Below, piece by piece: positions 1 to 5,286 of a stretch of 13,480 nt of DNA. Source of the DNA: Methylotenera_A sp040387035 (lineage in GTDB: Bacteria; Pseudomonadota; Gammaproteobacteria; Burkholderiales; Methylophilaceae); contig JAZKEN010000088.1 in the NCBI GenBank assembly GCA_040387035.1, positions 1 to 13,480 of the forward strand, read 5' to 3'. A program made the position numbers and the translations under genes. The notes under the pieces are model-generated. The model saw nothing but the letters and a program-made list of their open reading frames with translations, was not told where the DNA came from and made no database searches. The stretch's first letter is position 1. Each line of letters starts with the position of its first letter.

Positions 1-1250
1 GCTAACTTGCCTGGCAAGCCCATGGTATCCATCACCCCTTTGCGGCGCGTGATTTCGCGCGCTTTACGCGCTGCTTCGCGCGCACGGGCGGCATCGACGA
101 TCTTGCCGCAGATGATTTTTGCATCCGCAGGATTTTCAGCCAAGAATTCGGCTAATTTGGCTGATACTACTTCGGAAACCACTGGCTGCACTTCGCTGGA
201 AACCAGTTTATCCTTGGTTTGTGATGAAAATTTAGGGTCTGGCACTTTAACCGACAACACGCAGGTGATGCCTTCACGCATATCGTCGCCTGTGGTTTCG
301 ACCTTGGCTTTTTTTGCCATTTCAGACTGCTCGATATACTGGTTCAAAGTACGCGTCATCGCTGTGCGCAGGCCGGTTAAATGCGTGCCGCCATCACGTT
401 GCGGTATGTTATTGGTAAAACACTGTACGGTTTCCGAGTAGCTATCGTTCCATTGCATGGCTACTTCGATCGTCATGCCGTCTTTTTCGCCGCTGGCGTA
501 AAAGGTTTTTGGATGCAGCACGGTTTTGCTACGATTGATATATTCCACAAAGCCTTTAATACCGCCTGCATGGGCAAAATTTTCTGACTTGCCGGTGCGT
601 TGGTCAATCAGCTCAATTTTGACACCATAATTCAAGAACGAAAGTTCACGAATACGTTTGGCTAAAATTTCAAAGTGATATTCCACCAACACAAAAGTCT
701 CAATCGACGCTAAAAAGTGCACTTCGGTGCCTTTTTTATCGGTTTTACCGGTTAATGCCAACGGTGCCATTGGCACACCGCGCTGGAATTCCATTTGATG
801 CACTTTGCCGTTGCGATAGATTTTTAAACGTAACCAATCCGATAAGGCGTTTACTACAGAAACACCTACTCCATGCAAGCCACCGGATACTTTGTAAGAG
901 TTCTGGTCAAACTTACCACCCGCATGCAGCTCAGTCATTACGATTTCGGCGGCGGATCGTTGTGGATCGTGCTTATCATCGGTTTTAATGTCGGTAGGAA
1001 TGCCACGGCCATTGTCTGAGACGCTGATGGAGTTGTCTGGATGGATGATGACTTTAATATCGTCACAATGGCCAGCCAAGGCCTCATCAATCGCGTTATC
1101 CAGCACTTCAAACACCATATGATGCAAGCCAGAACCGTCTGAGGTATCGCCGATATACATGCCCGGGCGTTTACGTACGGCATCTAGGCCTTCTAAAATC
1201 TTAATACTGTCTGAGTTGTATTCTGGTTGTGCTTTTGCGGTGTTAGCCAT
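1..1250 (-). CDS. gyrB: DNA gyrase subunit B, 5' part (partial)
   Basis: ATPase subunit of DNA gyrase, which introduces negative supercoils together with GyrA. The frame reads leftwards from ATG at 1250-1248 and is open to the window edge, giving 416 full codons (positions 3-1250) of a protein that is normally about 800 residues. Visible motifs: the GHKL ATP site with VLDNAIDEA (Glu48, Asn52), SDNGRGIP (Asp79, about 78-85), and the GGLHGVGVS lid near 123-131. The transducer domain carries QTKDKL near residue 345, whose Lys contacts the ATP gamma-phosphate in this family. The window stops at GLPGKL, just before the TOPRIM metal-binding domain expected next, so the cut is a window artefact and not a broken gene. 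The upstream sequence has only a weak ribosome site (AAAGAAAA). It follows dnaN on the same strand with a 78-bp gap holding a parS site, and is probably co-transcribed with it. Confidence 0.97.
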   Translation of the reverse strand, partial: MANTAKAQPEYNSDSIKILEGLDAVRKRPGMYIGDTSDGSGLHHMVFEVLDNAIDEALAGHCDDIKVIIHPDNSISVSDNGRGIPTDIKTDDKHDPQRSAAEIVMTELHAGGKFDQNSYKVSGGLHGVGVSVVNALSDWLRLKIYRNGKVHQMEFQRGVPMAPLALTGKTDKKGTEVHFLASIETFVLVEYHFEILAKRIRELSFLNYGVKIELIDQRTGKSENFAHAGGIKGFVEYINRSKTVLHPKTFYASGEKDGMTIEVAMQWNDSYSETVQCFTNNIPQRDGGTHLTGLRTAMTRTLNQYIEQSEMAKKAKVETTGDDMREGITCVLSVKVPDPKFSSQTKDKLVSSEVQPVVSEVVSAKLAEFLAENPADAKIICGKIVDAARAREAARKAREITRRKGVMDTMGLPGKL

Positions 1251-1296
1251 ACTATTTTCTTTACTTTGAATAAATGGGTTTGCTACTAATTATTAC

Positions 1297-1312
1297 TGTT
1301 TCACGTGAAACG
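1297..1312. other. parS site between dnaN and gyrB
   Basis: TGTTTCACGTGAAACG matches the bacterial parS consensus TGTTTCACGTGAAACA at 15 of 16 positions; only the outermost base differs. The 14-bp palindromic core is perfect. It is the only one of the four sites on the left side of the origin. As ParB (encoded at 12532-13380) is a standard chromosomal ParB, it is expected to bind here (family knowledge). Confidence 0.9.
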
Positions 1313-1328
1313 TTATCTTGGGTGCTAC

Positions 1329-2429
1329 TTAAATACGCATCGGCATCACGACGTATTTGTAGTTTTGGTCATTCGGCACTGTGATTAAACAACTGCTATT
1401 GGCATCTGCAAATGAAAATTGAATGCTTTCATCAGTCACATTATTCAACACATCAATTAAGTACGTCACATTAAAGCCAATATCCAAGCCATCCTGAGTG
1501 TACTCAATTTCAAGTTCTTCTTCTGCTTCTTCCTGCTCGGTATTGGTACTAATCAGCTTAAGATTGTTGTTGCTTAGTACCATTCTGATGCCGCGGTATT
1601 TTTCGTTAGATAAAATAGAAGCGCGTTGCATCGCTGTTAACACGCCTAAACGATTGACGCTAAAGGTATTTTGATGATTAGTTGGGATCACGCGATGATA
1701 ATCAGGAAATTTTCCATCAATCACTTTTGAGATTAAGCGGATGTCGCTGAAAGTAAAATTAACCTGGCCTGCATTGATTTCAATTGCCACTTCCTCTTCG
1801 CTATCATTTAACAGCTTGATCAACTCAATCACGGTTTTTCTAGGGATGATCACATCGGTCTTATCGTACTGCTGATTTAATTTTGCTGTTGTAAAACTCA
1901 AACGATGGCCATCCGTACCTACTACATTCAGGTTATCTTCATTCACTTCTAATAATAAACCATTTAAATAGTAGCGAATATCTTGCTGCGCCATTGCAAA
2001 CTCAACTTGCTTGAATAACTTTTTTAACGCTATCTGGCTGATCGCAATATTGGTTCCTGTGCCGCCTGCTTTTGTCATTACCGGATAATCCGCCGCCGGT
2101 AATGTTTGCAGATTAAAGCGGCTTTTGCCTGCTTTTACCGTCATGCGGCTATCGTTGGTTACCATATCAATATCCGCTGAATCCGGCAGGGAGCGGCAGA
2201 TATCCAGGAATTTCTTGGCCGATATGGTGGTTGATAACTCACCGTTAAAACTATTTTCTACGGTTAATGAAATCTGCATTTCTAAATCTGTTGCAGTCAG
2301 CTGAATTTGATTGTTTTTAGCTTCTAATAATAAATTAGACAATATTGGCAAAGTATGACGACGCTCTACTATACTGGTGACATTCATTAAAGGTTTTAAC
2401 AATGTTTCGCGATTTATTTTGATTTGCAT
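1329..2429 (-). CDS. dnaN: DNA polymerase III sliding clamp, beta subunit
   Basis: Ring-shaped processivity clamp that tethers DNA polymerase III to DNA and also binds mismatch-repair and translesion enzymes. The protein begins MQIKINRETLLKPL, which aligns residue for residue with the start of the E. coli protein, and contains the typical PILSNLLLEA, ATDLEM, GTDGHRLSF and FPDYHRVIP segments of the three clamp domains. It ends VVMPMRI, the usual M-P-[MV]-R-[IL] tail. Two consecutive ATGs exist (2432 and 2429). The second gives 366 residues, the E. coli length, and is chosen on alignment; AGGA lies 6 nt before the first and 9 nt before the second, so the ribosome site does not decide. It lies between dnaA and gyrB on the same strand, and may have its own promoter at 2519-2547. 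Confidence 0.97.
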   Translation of the reverse strand: MQIKINRETLLKPLMNVTSIVERRHTLPILSNLLLEAKNNQIQLTATDLEMQISLTVENSFNGELSTTISAKKFLDICRSLPDSADIDMVTNDSRMTVKAGKSRFNLQTLPAADYPVMTKAGGTGTNIAISQIALKKLFKQVEFAMAQQDIRYYLNGLLLEVNEDNLNVVGTDGHRLSFTTAKLNQQYDKTDVIIPRKTVIELIKLLNDSEEEVAIEINAGQVNFTFSDIRLISKVIDGKFPDYHRVIPTNHQNTFSVNRLGVLTAMQRASILSNEKYRGIRMVLSNNNLKLISTNTEQEEAEEELEIEYTQDGLDIGFNVTYLIDVLNNVTDESIQFSFADANSSCLITVPNDQNYKYVVMPMRI

Positions 2430-2510
2430 CATTCAATATCCTAAATTTAACGCTACGTTTTTTTGTTTATTCAAACACATTAGTTTTTATTTAAAAAGTA
2501 ATATAAAAAA

Positions 2511-2525
2511 TAATAGTAATAATAA
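2511..2525 (+). other. DnaA-trio-like trinucleotide run
   Basis: TAA-TAG-TAA-TAA-TAA read on the plus strand. DnaA-trios are described as repeated 3'-[G/A]AT-5' triplets that stabilise DnaA on single-stranded DNA during opening. Read 3' to 5' the run moves away from the DnaA boxes to its right and into the A/T-only stretch on its left, which is the expected polarity. The nearest box-like 9-mer (2539-2547) is imperfect and there is no clear GC-rich clamp between, so this is a candidate only. Confidence 0.4.
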
Positions 2526-2547
2526 TGTTGTCTTTTTCTGTGTGTAA
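2519..2547 (-). promoter_or_regulatory. Candidate sigma70 promoter for dnaN
   Basis: On the minus strand, TTACAC (-35, at 2547-2542), a 17-bp spacer and TATTAT (-10, at 2524-2519). The hexamers match the consensus at 4 of 6 and 5 of 6 positions. Transcription would start near 2512 and give a dnaN leader of about 80 nt. It overlaps the trio-like run and an imperfect DnaA box. In DNA this AT-rich chance matches are common. Confidence 0.35.
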
Positions 2548-2625
2548 CTCTAATAACTATTTTAAATCAGTAACTTACCAATCATTTACAACTGTTTATA
2601 ACTGCAACTATTTCTGTGTACTAAT

Positions 2626-2634
2626 TGTGCATTA
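2626..2634 (-). other. DnaA box, imperfect
   Basis: TGTGCATTA is TAATGCACA on the minus strand, one mismatch from TTATNCACA. Weak on its own; listed because it lies in a cluster of box-like 9-mers. Confidence 0.35.
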
Positions 2635-2671
2635 AATTAACATCATAACAAATAAGCGCTTTACGCTCATT

Positions 2672-2680
2672 TCATCCACA
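2672..2680 (+). other. DnaA box, imperfect
   Basis: TCATCCACA differs from TTATCCACA only at the second base. It lies 14 bp from the perfect box at 2695-2703, in the same orientation, which supports a real pair. Confidence 0.55.
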
Positions 2681-2694
2681 ATATAAAAGCACAC

Positions 2695-2703
2695 TTATCC
2701 ACA
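2695..2703 (+). other. DnaA box, perfect consensus
   Basis: TTATCCACA, the high-affinity DnaA binding sequence. It lies 3 bp beyond the dnaA stop codon at the edge of the proposed origin. Confidence 0.8.
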
Positions 2704-2706
2704 AAG

Positions 2707-4155
2707 CTAATCGCGGATGACTTGCGTTAAAAAGCCCAAATCACGTGCAATGGATTGATCGTTTAAACGCAATTGCTCAATTTCGTCGCACGCATGCATC
2801 ACCGTTGTGTGATGGCGGCTACCAAATGCTTCACCAATCTCCGGGAAGCTGTGATTGGTTAATTCGCGCGCAAGGCTCATGGCAACTTGCCTGGGCCGTG
2901 CAAAGTTACGCGAACGCTTTTTACTGTACATTTCACCAACTTTAATTTTGTAATAGTCAGCAACCGTTTTTTGAATATTCTCAATGGTGATTTGCCTGCC
3001 GCGCACCGCTATCAGATCGCGCAGTGCGTCTTTAGCCAAGTGCACATCAATGGCGTGACCGGTAAAGTTAGCCATGGCCACAATGCGATTCAATGCACCT
3101 TCCAGTTCACGCACGCTGGAACGAATTTGTTTAGCCACAAAAAAAGCCACATCCTCAGTGATGTGTATTTTAGATTCTTCCGCTTTTTTTAACAAAATAG
3201 CCACGCGCATTTCCAACTCTGGCGGCTCCACTGCAACGGTTAAGCCCCAACTGAATCGGGTACGCAAGCGCTCATCTACATCCACAATTTCCTTGGGATA
3301 CGTGTCACACGTGATTACAATTTGTTTTTTTTCTTCAATTAAAGTGTTGAAGGCATAAAAAAACTCTTCTTGCGTGCGATTCTTTTTAGCAAAAAATTGA
3401 ATATCGTCGATTAACAATAAATCCAGCGAGTGATATTGGCGTTTAAAGTCATCAAATGCCTTGTTCTCATAAGCTTTTACAACGTCTGAAACGTAGCGCT
3501 CGGCATGCAGATAACGAATATTGGCATCCGGTTTTTGTTGCTTTAACTGGTTGCCAATCGCCTGCAGCAAATGGGTTTTGCCTAAACCGACGCCGCCATA
3601 AATAAACAAGGGATTATACGATTCCCCTGGATTATCGGCCACTTGGATAGCGGCTGCGCGTGCCAGCTGGTTAGCGCGGCCGGTGACATAATTATCAAAG
3701 TTAAAGCTAGGATTTAAACCAGAGGTGCGCTCACTATTTCGGCGATTGCCAATAGGTTTGCTTGCGCTATCTTTAATGGAGTTGTTATTGCTGGCATTAA
3801 CCGAGTTTGATGCATCTGCTGCTGCAGAGTGGCGCACGATATCGCTTAGTGGTGTTTGTAGCGGCTTTTTGGTGTTGCTGTTTCTGTCTTGTGTAGCTGG
3901 CTTGGCCTGGCTAATACAGAGCTCGATCACGATGTTATCCGGCAACAATTCGGCAGCAATGGTTTCAATCTTATTTAAAAAACGGTCTTTCACCCATTGC
4001 TGCACAAACTTGTTGGGCGCCAGCAAGCGAATGGCATGCTTTCCCTGCTCGGTCTGCACCAGTTCGGTTTGCAGGGGTTTAATCCACGTATTAAATTGCT
4101 GCGTTGAAAGCTCTTGTTCAAAGCGACTTAGGCAAGTAGGCCAAAAATTATTCAT
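2707..4155 (-). CDS. dnaA: Chromosomal replication initiator DnaA
   Basis: AAA+ ATPase that binds DnaA boxes, melts the origin and recruits the helicase. The 482 residues show all four domains. Domain I is at about 1-85 (FWPTCLSRFEQ, FNTWIKPL, with the family Trp). A low-complexity Asn/Ser-rich linker covers about 86-145 (domain II). The AAA+ domain has FDNYVTGRANQLA at 153-165, Walker A GGVGLGKT at 187-194 (Lys193), Walker B LLLIDDIQ at 246-253, RLRTRFSWG near 297-304 with the arginine finger, and sensor 2 Arg349 in VRELEG. Domain IV is a helix-turn-helix with RSRNFARPRQVAM from 414 and the signature GSRHHTTVMHA at 445-455. The ATG start gives full domain I, but the Shine-Dalgarno is poor (GGGCAATAG). 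The stop is TAG. Perfect DnaA boxes flank the gene on both sides, which suggests autoregulation. Confidence 0.98.
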   Translation of the reverse strand: MNNFWPTCLSRFEQELSTQQFNTWIKPLQTELVQTEQGKHAIRLLAPNKFVQQWVKDRFLNKIETIAAELLPDNIVIELCISQAKPATQDRNSNTKKPLQTPLSDIVRHSAAADASNSVNASNNNSIKDSASKPIGNRRNSERTSGLNPSFNFDNYVTGRANQLARAAAIQVADNPGESYNPLFIYGGVGLGKTHLLQAIGNQLKQQKPDANIRYLHAERYVSDVVKAYENKAFDDFKRQYHSLDLLLIDDIQFFAKKNRTQEEFFYAFNTLIEEKKQIVITCDTYPKEIVDVDERLRTRFSWGLTVAVEPPELEMRVAILLKKAEESKIHITEDVAFFVAKQIRSSVRELEGALNRIVAMANFTGHAIDVHLAKDALRDLIAVRGRQITIENIQKTVADYYKIKVGEMYSKKRSRNFARPRQVAMSLARELTNHSFPEIGEAFGSRHHTTVMHACDEIEQLRLNDQSIARDLGFLTQVIRD

Positions 4156-4289
4156 CTATTGCCCAAAACCCCAAGCTTTATTGTTATCGTGTTAATAGAA
4201 TTAAAGTAAGATTGCATGGACACAACTCACCATTAAAAAGTATTGTCTGGTTGCTTAAATTTACGGAAAAACCAATTGTTTATCTTTCT

Positions 4290-4318
4290 ATTTTAGCTGG
4301 TTTAACTGCACTTATCCA
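4290..4318 (-). promoter_or_regulatory. Candidate dnaA promoter with DnaA box at its -35
   Basis: On the minus strand, TGGATA (4318-4313), a 17-bp spacer and TAAAAT (4295-4290). The -10 matches 5 of 6 bases and the -35 matches 4 of 6. The -35 lies entirely within the DnaA box TGTGGATAA (4320-4312), so DnaA binding would block RNA polymerase. The leader would be about 128 nt. Motif-based inference; no better dnaA promoter was seen in this gap. Confidence 0.35.
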
Positions 4319-4320
4319 CA
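4312..4320 (+). other. DnaA box, perfect consensus (dnaA-rpmH gap)
   Basis: TTATCCACA, identical to the box at 2695-2703. It is the only convincing box I found in the 265-bp gap between dnaA and rpmH, so it fits dnaA autoregulation better than a full origin, although this gap holds the origin in some relatives. Apart from this box and the two promoter candidates I see nothing else in 4156-4419. Confidence 0.75.
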
Positions 4321-4353
4321 GGCAATTGACTAGATAATTAAACTAAATATTGA

Positions 4354-4383
4354 TTGACAGATTACCTGCTTATCGTGTCTAAT
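4354..4383 (+). promoter_or_regulatory. sigma70 promoter for rpmH
   Basis: Perfect -35 TTGACA (4354-4359), an 18-bp spacer and TCTAAT (4378-4383, 5 of 6). Transcription would start near 4390, about 30 nt before the rpmH ATG. A strong promoter is expected for a ribosomal protein gene. Confidence 0.65.
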
Positions 4384-4419
4384 GATGGGCTTTGTAGCAT
4401 TAGCTCGGTGGAGAATTAA

Positions 4420-4554
4420 ATGAAACGTACCTATCAACCTTCTAAAACACGTCGTGCACGTACCCACGGTTTTTTAGTGCGCATGAAAACTAAAGGCGGT
4501 CGTGCTGTTATTGCAGCGCGTCGTGCTAAAGGTCGTTCGCGCCTAGGTCTTTAA
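4420..4554 (+). CDS. rpmH: 50S ribosomal protein L34
   Basis: Small, very basic protein of the large ribosomal subunit. The 44 residues begin MKRTYQPSKTRRARTHGF and end GRSRLGL, with the family core ARRAKGR near 33-39; L34 is usually 44-47 residues, so this is complete. A strong ribosome site GGTGGAG lies about 6 nt before the ATG. It follows a consensus-like promoter (4354-4383) and is the first gene of the rpmH-rnpA-yidD-yidC cluster. The next gene, rnpA, starts 49 bp downstream. Confidence 0.98.
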   Translation: MKRTYQPSKTRRARTHGFLVRMKTKGGRAVIAARRAKGRSRLGL

Positions 4555-4560
4555 TTTTTT

Positions 4561-4579
4561 ACCTGCCATATGGGCGGGT
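4561..4579 (+). other. Short hairpin between rpmH and rnpA
   Basis: ACCTGCC, loop ATATG, GGCGGGT: a 7-bp stem with one G-U wobble in RNA. It has no T-tract behind it, so it is not a standard terminator. It could protect the 3' end of rpmH mRNA or be an RNA-processing site (inference). Confidence 0.4.
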
Positions 4580-4603
4580 AATTAATTATCAAGTTGTGAC
4601 CAA

Positions 4604-4972
4604 TTGGTAAAGTTTGGATTACCTAAACAAGCCAAATTATTAAAAACGGATGATTTTTCATCCGTTTTTAATTTGCGAAAACGAATCGCAAATACCTATT
4701 TAGTGATTCGCTTTAAGCCAAACAACCTTAATCGCCCGCGTTTGGGTTTGGTGGTTGGCAAAAAAACCGCTAAATTAGCGGTTCAGCGTAATTACATGAA
4801 GCGCGTCTTGCGTGAGTTTTTTAGGTTAAACCAGCATCAGTTGCCGTCATTAGATTTGGTTGTGCAGGTACAAAAAAAGTTTCAGAAAACCGAATTTGTA
4901 CAAATAAAACAAGAGTTTGAACAGTTGACGCAAAAGTTAATTGATAAAAATGCCGTCAAAAAAGAAACATAA
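4604..4972 (+). CDS. rnpA: Ribonuclease P protein component
   Basis: Basic protein cofactor of the RNase P ribozyme, which matures tRNA 5' ends. The 122 residues begin (M)VKFGLPKQAKLLKTDDFSS, parallel to the E. coli start, and carry the substrate-cleft Phe residues in DFSSVFN, RPRLGLVVGKK and the conserved basic RNxxKR motif (RNYMKR, about 64-69). The start is TTG at 4604: no in-frame ATG or GTG lies upstream in this gap, and the next Met is deep in the conserved core. No good Shine-Dalgarno precedes it, so translation is probably weak, which fits the far lower need for RnpA than for L34. A perfect 15-bp inverted repeat with a T-tract lies within codons about 12-23 (4639-4672). Confidence 0.95.
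   Translation: MVKFGLPKQAKLLKTDDFSSVFNLRKRIANTYLVIRFKPNNLNRPRLGLVVGKKTAKLAVQRNYMKRVLREFFRLNQHQLPSLDLVVQVQKKFQKTEFVQIKQEFEQLTQKLIDKNAVKKET
4639..4672 (+). terminator. Terminator-like inverted repeat inside the rnpA coding region
   Basis: A perfect 15-bp stem: ATTAAAAACGGATGA (4639-4653), loop TTTT (4654-4657), then TCATCCGTTTTTAAT (4658-4672). The CGGATGA/TCATCCG core followed by TTTTT, with AAAAA on the other side, has the shape of an intrinsic terminator, also usable from the opposite strand. It codes for the conserved K-T-D-D-F-S-S-V-F part of RnpA. It may cut most rpmH transcripts before full rnpA mRNA is made (inference). Confidence 0.5.
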
Positions 4973-5008
4973 TTCTTTGAATGTGAATATAGGGTTTTTA
5001 ATGCCGAT

Positions 5009-5218
5009 ATGACACGTGTTTTAGTTGCCTTCATTCGCTTGTATCAAATCGCATTAAGCCCTTTTTTTGGCCAGCAATGCAGATTTAACCCAACTTGTTC
5101 GCATTACGCGATTGAGAGCATACAAAAACACGGGGCCTGGATTGGTCTGGGTTTAACCTTAAAGCGTTTGTCACGCTGCCACCCTTGGCATGCAGGCGGT
5201 AGCGACCCAGTACCTTAA
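5009..5218 (+). CDS. yidD: Membrane protein insertion efficiency factor YidD
   Basis: Small membrane-associated protein thought to help YidC-dependent insertion of inner-membrane proteins. The 69 residues start with an amphipathic or hydrophobic helix (VLVAFIRLYQIALSPFFG, 4-21), followed by the family signature QCRFNPTCSHYAIE (23-36) and CHPWHAGGSDPVP at the end, with the three conserved Cys. The length is at the short end of the family but nothing essential is missing. It sits in the conserved order rnpA-yidD-yidC, 36 bp after rnpA. The nearest ribosome site (AGGG, 4991-4994) is 14 nt from this ATG but well spaced for an ATG at 5001, which opens a three-codon frame ending at the yidD start (TGA overlaps ATG at 5010-5012). 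Confidence 0.93.
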   Translation: MTRVLVAFIRLYQIALSPFFGQQCRFNPTCSHYAIESIQKHGAWIGLGLTLKRLSRCHPWHAGGSDPVP

Positions 5219-5286
5219 TGTTTATTCGTTTGCTAGAGTAGATGCTTTGTTAACAAAATAGATTATAGAAAAAGTTTATAAAACCC

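Larger units (their letters stand above)
2433..2706. other. oriC: Candidate replication origin (oriC) in the dnaA-dnaN gap
   Basis: Non-coding, strongly AT-rich stretch between the dnaA stop and the dnaN start. At its dnaA end it holds a perfect DnaA box (2695-2703) and near-matches at 2672-2680 and 2626-2634. Two more one-mismatch candidates against TTATNCACA are at 2539-2547 (TGTGTGTAA) and 2467-2475 (TTATTCAAA). The dnaN side carries the run TAATAGTAATAATAA (2511-2525) and A/T-only DNA at about 2485-2515 that could melt. A tandem 10-mer, TTTACAACTG then TTTATAACTG, sits at 2585-2604. Genes diverge from this area with transcription pointing outwards, which fits an origin. The dnaA-rpmH gap also holds a perfect box, so a bipartite or alternative origin there cannot be excluded. 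Confidence 0.65.

Noticed and set aside
3725..4195. A 156-codon plus-strand frame opposite the 5' half of dnaA with hydrophobic stretches.
   Set aside because: The DnaA frame is unmistakable; the hydrophobic runs arise from the complement of the low-complexity linker and polar codons.
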